This document shows positions 32,903 to 44,700 of a stretch of 64,000 nucleotides of DNA, piece after piece. The notes beneath the pieces were generated by a model. That model saw only the letters and a program-made list of their open reading frames with translations, did no database searches and had not been told where the DNA came from. Within the stretch, counting starts at the first letter, position 1, and each line of letters starts with the position of its first letter. Origin of the DNA: Muscardinus avellanarius (taxonomy: Eukaryota; Chordata; Mammalia; Rodentia; Gliridae); assembly GCA_963383645.1 (NCBI GenBank), contig OY726560.1, positions 69,565,023 through 69,629,022 on the forward strand, written 5' to 3'. Both the position numbers and the translations under genes were made by a program.

Positions 32903-33655
32903 TGCTATGGTCTCTCCCAAAGCATACGATGAAATTTGGTCCTGTGTCTGTCAGCATTCTTTCAGCCATAATTTAAAGATCTGACAACATAACTTACAAG
33001 AAAGATTTTTTTTTTTATGGTTTCATACTCCATGTGAAGTTGGGCACTGTAAGTTCCTGGGCATGGTAGAGGGAGAGCAGGTGGGCTCCTCATTTCACAG
33101 AGGCTAGATGCAAGAGAAGAAGCAGGGGGAGGAGGAGCTCTTTATATATCTCCAAGGCTGCACCCCCAGGGTTCCACCTCCAGCCACACCCTACTGCCTG
33201 CCAGTAGGATTTATCCACCATAACAATGGATTTATCCACCTGTGGGATCACAACCTTCATGACTCAATTACATGAGCACCAAACACCAATTTATGAGCTC
33301 CTTCATGGGCCATTCTACATCTAACTGTGACAGGTCCTCAGTGTAACAGTGTCGAGAGGTGGTGAGACACTGAAGAGGTGACTGGGTCACTGTTAAGGAC
33401 TTAATGCAGCTCTTATGGGACTGAATTTCTTGCCCATGACAGCAGGTTATTACAAAGCCAGGTTGCCCCTTGTTCGCCCCATCTGCATGTTCCCATCTGC
33501 CCACTTTACCATCACATTTTAACATAGCATATGGCCCTTGCCAGATGCTGGTCCTCAATCTGGATGTCTAGCCCTAGGACTTGGAGCTAAATAAACTACT
33601 TTCTTCTAAAAATTACCCAGTTTCAGGTATTCTGTTATAGCTATAGAATATGGAC
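32903..33655 (+). mobile_element. MaLR LTR split by a second LTR
   Basis: The outer LTR opens tgctatggtctctcccaaag at about 32903. It resumes at 33333 with 'ggtcctcagtgtaacagtgtcgagaggtgg' and ends 'aattacccagtttcaggtattctgttatag', the MST/THE-like order. The segment between is the inner LTR. Confidence 0.7.
32943..33332 (-). mobile_element. nested solo LTR, TG…CA ends
   Basis: 390 bp beginning tgtgtctgtcagc and ending gtgaca, flanked by the 5-bp duplication ggtcc (32938-32942 and 33333-33337), as expected for MaLR/ERVL-type integration. Its interior (ttatggtttcatactcc, ccaaggctgcacccccagggttccacctcc) resembles the reversed LTR at 290-575. Non-coding. Confidence 0.65.
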
Positions 33656-33856
33656 TTAGCAAAGTCATTTTAACTAGTAAGTGGTGACTGATCTCTGAAA
33701 GTGCATTCATTGGAAAGGATAACCAAATCCAGAGGGCAGCTACTGTCCCTCAGGATGAGGAAAAGAACCAAAGGAAGGGATTAAGACTTGGTGGAATATT
33801 TTCCCCTTCATCCTCTGGGTGAGATTCAGACCTCCTTAGAATTGATGACCCACTGA

Positions 33857-34077
33857 GCCGCGCATGGTGGCACAGGCTTGTAATCCCAGCATTCGGGAGA
33901 TTGAGACCGAAGGATCGTGGTTCGAGGACAGCCTCAGCTACTTAGTGAGGTCCTCTGCAACTCAGTGAGACCCAGTTTGAGAATAAAGAATAAAACATAG
34001 GGCAGGGGGTGTGGCTCGGAGGTCAAATTCCCCTGGGTTCCATTCCCAGACCCCCCCCCCACACACACACAAAGAAA
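33857..34077 (+). mobile_element. B1-ID dimeric SINE
   Basis: gccgcgcatggtggcacagg start; ID half 'gtgtggctcggaggtcaaattcccctgggttcc'; tail C-run and (AC)n. An exact 18-bp duplication, gaattgatgacccactga, flanks it at 33839-33856 and 34078-34095. Confidence 0.96.
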
Positions 34078-34374
34078 GAATTGATGACCCACTGACAGAA
34101 ATTTACTGGGGTGACAGAAGGCAGGCTTGGTCTTTTGCTTTGGTGTCAGTAAAACTTGCTGGAGAATTGGTATCTCTGGACCTCCCACATGCCACTAGGA
34201 GCTCTATTATAGGGAGAAAAACATGAACCAGAGCCAGGAAACAAATATCCTTTTCCTGTGTCTTGCAGTATTCTATTAGAGCCTTCCTTGACAACACTTA
34301 ACAGTAACCAGCTATCAAAGAAGAATTACTTATAGATTCCAGCTTGAATATAAAAAAAACAGGAAAAAATCTGG

Positions 34375-34460
34375 GGGGGGGGGAGATGGTAGTATAACTC
34401 AGTGGTAGAGTTTGCCTGACATGAGCAAGGCTCTAGGTTCCATTCTCAGTGTTACAGGAT
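34375..34460 (+). mobile_element. ID element monomer
   Basis: 'gtagtataactcagtggtagagtttgcctgacatgagcaaggctctaggttccattctcag', preceded by a G10-11 run and followed by the (GA)n tract. Confidence 0.85.
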
Positions 34461-34477
34461 AACCCTAAAAATCTCTC

Positions 34478-34480
<3 letters not shown>

Positions 34481-34535
<55 letters not shown>
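34481..34535. repeat. (AG)n microsatellite
   Basis: About 27 AG units downstream of the ID element. Confidence 0.95.
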
Positions 34536-34539
<4 letters not shown>

Positions 34540-34542
<3 letters not shown>

Positions 34543-34665
34543 GTTAGTATAAACTTGCTATGTGACAAGCATTCTGCAAGGTGCCAAATCGATACCATCT
34601 CATGTAATTCTCACAGCTTAAAGAGAAGTTGTCATCATCACCCCAGTTTATAGATGAAAAATGGG
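34540..34665 (+). mobile_element. MIR-class ancient repeat
   Basis: 'ttgctatgtgacaagcattctgcaaggtgcc…accatctcatgtaattctcaca…ccccagtttatagatgaaaaa' follows the MIR consensus order. Confidence 0.65.
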
Positions 34666-35690
34666 CCATTCTGTTTTCCAGTCTGCAGAAGACTTTTCCA
34701 ATTTAAAGAGTTCCTTTTGAATGTGATTTAAGGAAACATTTTACCCAAAATATTAGGTTAAAAAAAAAACTTGCTGAGACTGGTGACCAACTGAGAGCAA
34801 GAAATGAGAAATATAGAGGCGGCTTCCTTCACAATGCTGTCCGACAGTGATGTGGCAATTTGCCATCTCTCCTACCACCTCCAGCAACCTACTTAGCTTT
34901 TCAAATTCTGCCTTGGTTAACAATGCATACCTATGTATGTCGCATCTTGGTATATTTAAGTAATAGACTGGAAACATTAAAAGTCACGTTTCTAATGCCA
35001 CCTCTAGGCTGCGGCTTTGTGCCCTCCTTACTCATTTTCCCCACCTATGGGCAATACTGTGACTGAGACAAGGCTTTGAAGTGTAGGAGCTAGGAGACCA
35101 GTGGGGCCTGGTCCCCAAATCAACACATGGTACAAAGCCACCCATAGCAGAGATTAAGGAAAACCACTAAGTTTGAACTGAAATATGTAGATATAGATAT
35201 AGATTCTGCTCTATTTATTGCCATTGCTGGTGTTACTTTAACTAATAGAACCATTACCTCTAAAACGGATCCCATCTCTGGAACTCCTAGCCTTAGCTTT
35301 GTGATCTACTGACTATCCTAGTATTTTAAAATTCTAAAAAGATTTATATGGCCTGAGAACTTACAATGAAACTCATTCCCTCAACAAGTCATAATTGAAT
35401 ACTCTATGCTGGGCCTTCTATGAATTGTATGCTATATTATGAGAATACAGTAGTGAATAGAAATTAGACCTTCAAACAAAGAACTTAGAGATGTTCATCA
35501 GGTCATCAAGAAGGGGAAAAAAGGAAAGGAAAAGAAAGAAAGGGAATGGGAGGGGATAAAAGGAAAGGAATTTGATGGAATATCTACAAATATATTCTCA
35601 ATTTATCCCTTACCCATATCACATATTCAATGATTTAGACAAACTGGGTTATTCTCTGCTTTCCAAATATGTCTTATATTTCCCAGTATC
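34666..35690. other. unique intronic sequence
   Basis: No exon or clear repeat. Around 35390-35460 there is weak L2/MIR-like wording. Confidence 0.45.
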
Positions 35691-35699
35691 TGAGACACA

Positions 35700-36000
35700 T
35701 ATGCAGAAATGTATTCCACAAATGTTTATTAAATGACTATTATGTGCAGTCACTGTTCTAGATGCTGAGGGCTACAGCAGTAGACACAGCCCATAATAAC
35801 CCCTGACCTCATCAAAAAGCCTACTATAATGGAGGAAAATTGATAAATAAAAAATATAGCATATCAGATGGCTATAGTTGTAGAAGTAAAGTAAAGCAGG
35901 GAAGAAGGTTGAGGGTCGTGGAGCGTAATTTCAAATGACATTGTCAGGAAACATATCACTGAAAAGAGGGCACTAGAGCAAGTTGAAGGTTGAAGGAGGT
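35700..36000 (+). mobile_element. ancient mammalian-wide repeat (L2/MIR class)
   Basis: 'aaatgtttattaaatgactattatgtgcagtcactgttctagatgctgagggctacagcagtagaca' is a widespread ancient motif; the following 'cctgacctcatcaaaaagcc' and 'aagtaaagcaggg' fit the same element. Subfamily uncertain. Confidence 0.55.
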
Positions 36001-37125
36001 GAGGTGGAGCCTTCGGGAATACCTACCTCTTCCTTACCTACCTCTCGGAAGTGCTGTTATCAGACACTGACTTATAGAAAGCTTTTGCTAGTTGCCAGAA
36101 CTAGATATGCTCTCATTTTTTTAGCCCTAGAAGAACTTTGTTATTCTCTTGTACAATCTGTTCTCAGATTATGGTTTCCTAACTGAAATTCATGCCCTCA
36201 TTCACTCCAGAGTTTCGAGGAACAACACATCAATTTGATGGGATAAGCTGAGGTTAACAAATTGTAGTTCTCTACCTTGCCCCCCACACAACCTCCATCA
36301 CCAGCCAACATATTTTGAAATTGACAATTGACATTTTCTCAACATCATTTCACCTTCTCAAAGCAAATTTCCATGCACACGTCTCTTCTACTTAGAAATT
36401 CTGCCTGTCATATCTCAAATACAAAGTATAGATTTTTAAAAGATACATAGTACAGTTTTTAATCAGAAAGAAAGGTGATAATGATACCCAGAGGCTTAAC
36501 TGAAGTCCAGAGAACAGGATGGCTTAGACACAAAGAGAGAGACAAGAAGACACAGACCTGTGGGAGAGCTTGAAGGTGAAAGCAAAGTAAACCTGAATAA
36601 TATCAGAATTACAGGCTCAGCTCAATCTGGGGTTAGCAAACAGAGAACTCAGACACAGCACTGAGTGATTCAGATATCTTGACTTTTCTCGAGGAAAGGG
36701 TAGAGGGGGAAAATTTGATTTGCCTGGAAACCTTTTTCAGACTATCTCACCAAATATGTACCACCACAAACCCAGGTTATCATAAAGGAAAACTTAGTGA
36801 TTACTGACTGCAGATCTAAGCATTCCCAGTGCTCAACAATTACTTATTTTCAATTTTTTAAAAAAACAAAACTTCAGGACATGCTTTAGCTACTGTCAGT
36901 TTCATTTAGTAACCATTTTAAATATATAAATTCTTCCTTGTAGACAATCATAATTCTGAAAGAAGTACCAAAAAGTACAAAAATAAATATTAAAAAATAA
37001 ATATGTTTGTAATTTAATAAAAAGCTAAATGAATTTCAAAATTTTCTCCTCAAAGAATTTTGTTTAAGAAATTGCTAAAATCAAAGCAGTTTTGGAACAA
37101 AGTACACAGTCATCTCCACTTGGGA
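36001..37125. other. unique intronic sequence
   Basis: Nothing recognised. Confidence 0.45.
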
Positions 37126-37129
37126 GGTA

Positions 37130-37218
37130 AGAAGAGGGAGGGAGAGAGACAGAGGGAGACAGAGAGAGAGAGAGAGAGAGACAGAGGGAGGGAAGGAGGG
37201 AGGGAGGGAGGGAGGGAG
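37130..37218. repeat. GA/GGGA purine microsatellite
   Basis: GAGA, GACA and (GGGA)n runs just upstream of the L1 5' end. Confidence 0.95.
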
Positions 37219-37284
37219 CTGAAAGTGACTGTACTTAATTTGGAAACTTCAAAAAATCGATTCTTGTACTATATAGAAAAATAA

Positions 37285-40035
37285 GGGGACTTCCGGGAAG
37301 ATGGCGACCGAGAAAAGCGGGGCTTAAGAGCCCCGCTAACAACAAATCTCCATTACCACAAAATCAGCGCCTTTCATAGCCAGAAAACACCATCACCAGT
37401 GAAACAAAAAATCACCAGGCTCCAGAGAGAAAGCGGACTGAGAACAGAGCCACAGAGGAGAAAACCAGCCTTGCACCCGAGGACTCGGCAGACGCGGCAG
37501 CAGCGCCATACTGCCGGCAGCACCAGCGCATTCACAGGACGGCTACAGCAAGCCGAGGTGAGCCACTACGGAACAGCCAGGCGGGATTTCTCCGCGCAGA
37601 GAGCATCTAAAGCTCCCAGTGGCCGAGCTCAGCACACGCTGCAGGGATTCAGAAGAAATCAAAACCAAGAAGAAAAACGCCAGCCCCATAGCTGAGGGCA
37701 TAGCAGCGGCGCCATATTGCCACCGGCGGCAGCAGCAGAGAATTCAGCAAGGCCAGTACAGCTACATCTGCGTACTCAAGAACAGTGAGTCAAATTGCGG
37801 GCCACAGAGGAGAAATCCCAGTACTGTACTCCCTGGGACTTGACCCAGTTGGGGGGGGGGCGGTGGCAGAGATATCACACCATAGGAGAACGTGCAACCT
37901 GGCACCCCCCACAGTCTAAAGCAGCCTCTATCGACTCTCTGGGTCGAAGACTCTGTGATAAAACCCAGTAAAGGAGTAGTGGGGTCCGAGATACTACTGA
38001 CTCGAGATCCAGAACACCTTAAGGGAAGTCATAGTGACCCAAGGGAAGAACCCAGAGAAGGCACAAACATCGGAAATCATGGGATAGAGGAATAATACTG
38101 GAGCAATTAATGCCCACAACCCCACAACATCAGAACCCGATAAAACAGAAAATCAAAGATTTCTAGAAGATCAAATCAGGAAAATAACTGTAGAAATAAT
38201 AGAGGTGCTTCGAAAAGAACTCAGAGAGAGCCAAAAAGAGATAAAGGATGCAATTAATGAAGTAAAGGCCTCAATTCAAAGCACAAACAACCGATTAGAA
38301 CACATGGAGAACAGAATCTCGCTCTTAGAAGATGAGCAATCCAAAAATAAACGCATAGTTTCTAATCTAGAAAAAATATCCGACAGCAGGAATCTGATAT
38401 TGAAGAAATATGGGCCCATTTTAAGAGAGCTAACCTAAGAATAATTGGAATAGAGGAGGGAAAAGAAAGTGAAACCAAAGGGATCAACAATCTCTTCAAA
38501 GAAGTAATAGCAGAAAATTTTCCAAACATAGAGCAAGAGGTTGATACAAAGGTCCAGGAAACTTATAGAACTCCCTTTAGACAGGATCGGAGAAGAGGAT
38601 CCCCACGCCACATAATTGTCAAAATGACCAATGTGGAAGCCAAGCAGAGAATCTTAAAGGCAACAAAAACAAAGGGCCAAGTGACATTCAGAGGCAAACC
38701 AATTAGAATCACTCCAGACTTCCCAAACCAAGTCATGAGAGCCAGAAGGACTTGGAGTAACATTTTCCAAACTCTGAAAGAAAACAACTTCCAGCCAAAA
38801 ATTTCCTACCCAGCAAAACTTTCTATCAAATTAGATGGAGAAATAAGAAGCTTCCATGACAAACAGAAACTGAAGGAATTTATGTCTTCAAAACCAGCAC
38901 TAGAGAAAATACTCAAAGAGATTAACTACAAAGAAGAAATAGGTAACACACACCAGAACCAGAGAAACAAGAGTTTCCATCCAACAGACAACTAAGATTG
39001 GTTATCTGTGGAGATTCATTATTTATGTTAGTCTTTTACCTATCTCTAAATGGTATTGTTTGCCTTTATTGTTGTTAATTTTTAGGATTTCTAGTTGGAA
39101 TATTAATATACCTTCAAATATAGCAATTGGAAATATTTTATCCCATTCTATTAGTAACTTAACTCTGTTTACATTGTCTTTGGATATACAATTTTTTTTT
39201 AGGGAGTCTGTATACTCCTCTGTTGCCTGTGCCATTGAAATCATAACCAAGAAATCACTGCCAATTTCAATGTTGTGAGGTTTTATGACCCAGATTTTCT
39301 CCTAAAAGTTTATAGTCTTAAGATTTGTATTTAGGTCTATTATCTATTTTGAGTTAATATTTGTATATGGGATTAGGTAAGGGTCCAACTTTATTCTTTT
39401 CCATGTAATTATTATTTCTTAACAATACTTAGTTAAAAGATTTATATTTCCACCACCAAATGTTCGTGGAAACCTTGTCAAAAATAACTTGACAATATAG
39501 GGAAGAATTTAGCTCTAGGCTTTTATTTAACTCCAATGGTTTATATATCTGCCTTTAGAATAGTACTACACTGTTTCAATTATTGTAGCTTTATATGGTT
39601 TGAAATCAGAAAATATATATCTTCTAGCTTTGTTCTTTTTCAAGATCGTTTTGGGTACCTAGACTCCATATTCCATATTAGGATAGATTTTTTTCTGAAA
39701 AATAAATATATAAATATATGATAGTTTCACCTAAAAAATAGAAAAAAATATTCTCTGGTAAGAAAGAAAGCAAAAAGAAATATTGAAATGTTATCTTTAA
39801 GTCATCAAAAGCTTGGTATCAGACAAATGAAACTGTTATGTGAGATTATCATTTTTAATTTTAGATAAATTGCCATAATACTAGATGTCAACTACTAAGC
39901 CAAGCATGGGAGGGAGGGATAGGGAGAGAATGGGGTGGGGATTGGGTGGGGGCTGACTGGGAAAAGTGTGCATGTATGTCTACAAAAGTATGTATCCTAC
40001 TATGATGTATGAATACAGTGCACCAATAAAAAAAA
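37285..40035 (+). mobile_element. Rearranged L1: 5' UTR, ORF1, reversed segment, 3' end
   Basis: Starts with an L1 5' end (gggacttccgggaagatggc at about 37287) and a GC-rich 5' UTR with GCAGCAGCGCCATA words, then ORF1 to 38995. From about 39010 to 39700 the sequence is reversed L1 ORF2-like ('ttgagttaatatttgtatatggg', 'agggtccaactttattctttt'). An L1 3' end follows at about 39890-40035 (G-rich run, 'caccaataaaaaaaa'). The 10-mer agaaaaataa occurs at 37275-37284 and 40036-40045, which may be a target-site duplication but is A-rich. Confidence 0.65.
38110..38995 (+). pseudogene. L1 ORF1 (nucleic-acid chaperone), frameshifted
   Basis: ORF1p is the RNA-binding chaperone of the L1 ribonucleoprotein. 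Here the coiled-coil part is open at 38205-38438 (heptad-like …NRLEHMENRISLLEDEQ…). The RRM and C-terminal part continues in another frame to the stop after 38995, with recognisable words RGSPRHIIVKM, RITPDFPNQVMRARRTW and YPAKLSIKLDGEIRSF. A frameshift near 38400-38440 and an early stop after the 38110 ATG make it non-functional. Confidence 0.85.
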
Positions 40036-40045
40036 AGAAAAATAA

Positions 40046-40805
40046 TTCATAGAACCAGAATCCTTGCAACTAAAACACTGCCTTTAAGTATATAACAGAA
40101 AAAAATTAGCCTTGGAAATGGAAACATCTTTCTAATATGGCCATACAAAGATCAGTTTTCTTTCTCATTTAGTTTCTTGATTGTAATGAAAAGACCACTG
40201 ATTTTTACTACTTTTAAGCTGTAGAAAGCACAGGATTATAAAACTCCACGTATATAACACTTTGCTGTTGAGAGGTTCCAAATTCTCTATGAAATGGTTA
40301 GCTTGTTTAATTCTCCTAGCTCCCAAGCAGGTGAAGAAGTGACAGGTGTGTTCTGATGGACTTTATCTCGCTTTCTGCTGGGGAACAAGCATCACAGTCG
40401 CTCTGGAAGCTGGCGTGGGCTGTCCTTCCTGACATCTGGGAGAGGCACTGGCTTCACCTTGTTCCAGCAGTGGCCTTTCTTCTTGGTCTTTATTCCTGTT
40501 CCTCTAAGGTCTGGAAATGAACTGTCACAGACCTGCCTTCGTGCACAGCCTGATGGGGTGAGGGATGGGAAGGAAGATGTCCAGTGGACTTCAGATTTTG
40601 TTTCTACTTTAAGGGAAGCAGACCATTAGGGTGTTAGCCCTCACCACATCAGAGTTATTCTACAAATGAGTAATTCATTTTTGTCTTGACATAAGTAGGG
40701 CTCAAATAGACTTACAAAAAGTTGGATTTGCTTATTTTTGAATAGGTAACAATGTATTGATAATGTTCAAAATGCAAAATATTCAAAGGATATACAATTT
40801 TTAAA
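40046..40805. other. unique intronic sequence
   Basis: Nothing recognised. Confidence 0.5.
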
Positions 40806-40807
40806 GC

Positions 40808-41005
40808 CTCCATCTGTGGTGGTACATGCCTGTAATCCCACTACTTGAAGGCTGAGACAGGAGGATCACAAGTGTGCAGCCAGCCTCAACTACTTAGCGA
40901 GGCCTTTCACAACTTAGTAAGACCCTGTTTCAGAAGAAAACAGGGCTGAGTGTATAGCTCAGAGGTAGAATGTCCCTGGGTTTAGTTCCCAGCAACTAAC
41001 ACACA
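40808..41005 (+). mobile_element. B1-ID dimeric SINE
   Basis: tctgtggtggtacatgcctg start; ID half 'gagtgtatagctcagaggtagaatgtccctggg'; (AC)n tail. Confidence 0.87.
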
Positions 41006-41224
41006 CACACGCACACACACCTTCTCTTCTGCTCCTCTAGTCACCTACTTCTACCCACAGGAGCAACTAGTATTCTTAGCTTTCCTTCACAAATCCAAAA
41101 GGAAACACACACATATATATAAATAGATTTCTGCATATATAGGCATGTATATGATACCAATCTCTCTATATATAAATATATTAAGTATATATAAATATGT
41201 ATTACAAGTCTATTTAGGGTGATT

Positions 41225-41645
41225 ATAACAAAGCATAAAAAGCTTCCTTTTTCATAGCTGCATAGTCTTCCTTTGTATGCATATGGCTCTAAATTTATAC
41301 CAGAATTTCTTCAACCAGTTTTCTGATGATATTAAAATTGTTTTAGGTCTTGTGCTATTACAAACATTAGTACAATAAAGAACTTGATACAAATTCATTT
41401 TGCATATGTCCAAATAAGATGAGTTCTCATAAGTGAAAATGCTAGGTCAAAGAGGATGTGTGGTTTAATTTATGGATATTTTAATTTTTTTCCTCTGTAG
41501 AGGCTTTGTTAATTAACACTCACATAAGAAATGTATGAGAATTTACATTTTTCTACATCCTTGCCAACATATTGTATAATCAAGCTGTTTAACCTGGAGA
41601 CAATTTTCACTAAACAATGTATTACAATTCTTGAGAAGACTTTTA
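41225..41645 (-). mobile_element. ancient L1 3' fragment, reversed
   Basis: 'ccagaatttcttcaaccagttttctgatgat', 'gtcttgtgctattacaaacatt', 'gctaggtcaaagaggatgtg' and 'tctacatccttgccaacat' are in the order of reversed old L1. Confidence 0.65.
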
Positions 41646-41742
41646 ATGTATTGAATAATTTCTTATTTTTTCACAGACCCACAAGTTAAAATAACTTGCA
41701 TACATCTTCATAAAAACCATTTTTAAAATTTAACCATGACAC

Positions 41743-41935
41743 GCCAGGCATGGTGGCGCACGCTTGTAATCCCCGCACTTGGGAGGTGGAGACAGGAGGA
41801 TAGTGCTGGTTCGTAGCCAGCCTCACTGGCTTAAGAGACCCTGCTTCCAAATAAAAATATAAAAATAGGTCTGGGAGTGTAGCCCAGAGGTAGTAGGGCT
41901 TCCAGGAACCCCAGTACCACCAAAAAAAAAAAAAA
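41743..41935 (+). mobile_element. young B1-ID SINE
   Basis: gccaggcatggtggcgcacg start and 'ggaaccccagtaccacc' end. Flanked by aa(a)ttaaccatgaca at about 41727-41741 and 41936-41949. Confidence 0.95.
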
Positions 41936-41983
41936 AATTAACCATGACATAAAATTATTTTTAAAAAAACATGGGTAATATCC

Positions 41984-42188
41984 TGGTTAGGAGTGGTGGT
42001 ACACACCTGCCATCCCAGTACTTGGGAGGCTAAGAAGATAGGAGGACCACAGGTTCAAGACCAGCCTCAGCAACGTGGTGAGACTCTCAGCAACCTAGCA
42101 AGACCCTGTTTCAAAACAAAAACTCAAAAGGCTGAGGGTGTAGTGTGGAGGTATAATTCCCCTTGGTTTTATCCCCAGTACCAAAAAA
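41984..42188 (+). mobile_element. B1-ID dimeric SINE
   Basis: Older type directly downstream of the young copy: 'gttaggagtggtggtacaca' start and ID half 'gtgtagtgtggaggtataattccccttgg'. Confidence 0.87.
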
Positions 42189-43220
42189 TATATATGGGTC
42201 ATATCCCATTCACTATAGCCACAAGTTTTCCAAGGTAGTTCTGAGTGGCAGAGTTCTAAATGTCATGGAGCTGGCAAGTGTTTCAAGAGATACTTATGCC
42301 CCACATTTCCAGGAGTTGGAGCCGCGTATTGGAGCTTCTTAGACTGTGATTTGGTTACTATCAGGAAAAAAAGTACCTAGTAATATGTAGAAAATATTGC
42401 TTTATATATTATATTTAAAGGTCTATATTCATAGCAGGGATAAGCATTGCAAAAGTATGGGTTTCAATTGTGTAGGTTGGTGTATATGATATTACAAGTT
42501 AAACCAGAAAGTTCTGCCTGGTGAGAACTCAGTTTTTATGAGATGTTTAAATGTACTTTGCGTGTGCTAGCAAGGCCAGTCTTCTACACATTGTTTATGT
42601 TAGCGTTTGTAAAGGTGCAGTTGAGATATCTGATATTTCATATGAGGACTTGTACAGAACTGTAAATTGTTTTCAGATGACTTGTAATAGCCAGCCATTT
42701 TCAACAATTACAGGAAGTTTTCAGGATGTTATTATACATGGGTATGTATACATATGCCCAGGGCCTTTCATACTTCATAGAGAGGACATTTTAACCTTGT
42801 TCATTTATATAAAACTATTTGATTAATACTATAATTTCATCTTCAGCATTTATGGGAAAAGCATTTATTCACTATTTTTTCCTGAAAATCTTTGTTCTTA
42901 CTTGTCTTTTGGATTTTTTTAGCTATATTAAACAGGGATATTAATCTGTATTAATTAAAATATGTCTAGATTTGCCACACAGGGAATCACTGGACCTGGT
43001 CATGAGGTAGAGGAAGAAGTTGTGGTCACACATCTTTATTGTAGTCTCTGTAGGAAGGAGCAGGTGAAGTCGAGTGAGCTGATTTAGGATTACCTTGTGT
43101 GTATAATTTTAGCAAAAGGGTATATAAGCTGTTCCTGGTTGTCTGGCATTTTGTAGAGGATTGACAGGGAGAATTAAGGCAGGTAGAAAATAGTTTCCAG
43201 GGACCTCAAGAGTAAGAGCC
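42189..43220. other. unique intronic sequence
   Basis: No repeat recognised. An open frame at 42551-42826 (+) of 91 codons resembles nothing I know; it has no splice context and is probably random. Confidence 0.45.
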
Positions 43221-43221
43221 A

Positions 43222-43430
43222 CAACGGGCATGGTGGCGCATGCGCACACTTGTAATCCCAGCATTTCGGAGGCTGGGAATGGAGGATCTTGGTTTGTGGA
43301 CAGCTTCAGCTACTTTGGCTCTCCACAACTTAGACCTTGTTTCAAAAATAAAGAATAAAAAATAGGGCTGGGGGTGTAGCTCAGAGGTAGAATGCCCCTG
43401 GGTTCCATCCCCAGTACTGAAAAAAGAAAA
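43222..43430 (+). mobile_element. B1-ID dimeric SINE, ID half canonical
   Basis: Right half 'ctgggggtgtagctcagaggtagaatgcccctgggttcc' retains both internal promoter boxes of the ID sequence. Flanked by aagagcc at 43214-43220 and about 43429-43435. Confidence 0.92.
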
Positions 43431-43675
43431 GAGCCCAAAGAAGGAGCTGGTAGAGGCCATAGACTCTGGGTTGCTGGTTTGTCTTTGGGAAGCATGCCCA
43501 AGTGGGGGTGGGAAGGCTCCTCCTGAGGCAAAGATTTGACCAGGGAAGCAGGAGGCCAATGCAAATCATTCAGGCTGAGTGTTCAGGACTCAAACAAGGC
43601 TTGTCTAGTATGTGCATGCGGAGCAGATATTAAAGTATCAAGCTTACAGAAACATGGTTAATGCAATAATAGTCA
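43431..43675. other. unique intronic sequence
   Basis: Nothing recognised. Confidence 0.45.
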
Positions 43676-43679
43676 TTTT

Positions 43680-44700
43680 AAAATATACTTTTATTGGTAC
43701 ATTGTGACCAAACATCATATTGAGGTTTAATGTGACAGAGACATACATGGCATAGGACTCTGTGGATTTTCCTCTGGATTCTGACCCGTCCCTCCTCCTT
43801 CCTATTTATATTACTGAAACTGATAATGACAGCTTCATGAATACTTCCTTCATCAAGCATACTCCTTTCTCTCCCAATCCCTTCCATTACTCTACTGCTC
43901 ACTTGCTCTCAATTATCTGAAGTCTCTTCTATATTTTAGTTACTTTCTAGCTTCCACATGTGAGAAAAAAACATATGATCCATCACTTCCTGGATATTAT
44001 CTAGTTCCATCCATTTTCCTGAAAATGACATAATTTGATTCTTGATGGCTGGGTAAAATTCCCTGTCTGTATATACCACAGTTTTGAAACCCATTCATCT
44101 GTTGATGGACACCTAGGCTGGTTCTATAGTTGGCTGTTGTGAATTGTTATATTATCACTATAATATTCTGACTTCAATTCCTTTGGACAGATACCCAGCA
44201 TAGTGTTGCTGGGTCACGTGGTGGTTCCATACTCAGTCTTCTGAGGAACCTTCAAACTGATCTCGATTGTGATTGTGCTAATTTGCAATCCCACCAAGAG
44301 TATATGAGTCCCTATTTCCTCATATCCTCATCAACTTTTTTTTATTGTTTGCATTCTTGATGATTGTCATTCTAGCTGGAGTTAGATAGGATCTCAGTGT
44401 AGTTTTGATGTTTGTTTCCCTGATTAATAATGGTCTCTAGCAATGTCTATATGTTGGAGAGTTGGTCTTATGTCTTCTTCTGGTAGTTGCAAAGTCTTTG
44501 TTCTGGTTCCTAGGCCTTTTATCTATCTATGTTGACTCTTGTACAGATTTTGATCTAATTTCAGTCTTCTACATATGGATAACCAGCTTTCCCAAAACCA
44601 GTTGTTTAAAAATCTGTCTTTATTCCTGCATATGTTTTTGGCACCTTTGTGAAAAATCAACTTTTGCTAAGCACCACTAGCTCTTTGCTATGCTGTTTGA
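43680..44700 (-). mobile_element. L1 3' UTR and ORF2 C-terminus, reversed
   Basis: Left edge is a reversed L1 3' end ('acttttattggtacattgtga'). The ORF2 C-terminal region follows in reverse: 'cattcatctgttgatggacacctaggctgg', 'gtgttgctgggtcac', 'atttgcaatcccacc', 'tggataaccagctttccc'. Frame-broken. Confidence 0.85.

Noticed and set aside
42551..42826. 91-codon open frame in unique sequence
   Set aside because: No recognisable domain, no acceptor or donor in frame, AT-rich composition like the intron. Could only be rescued by cross-species conservation.
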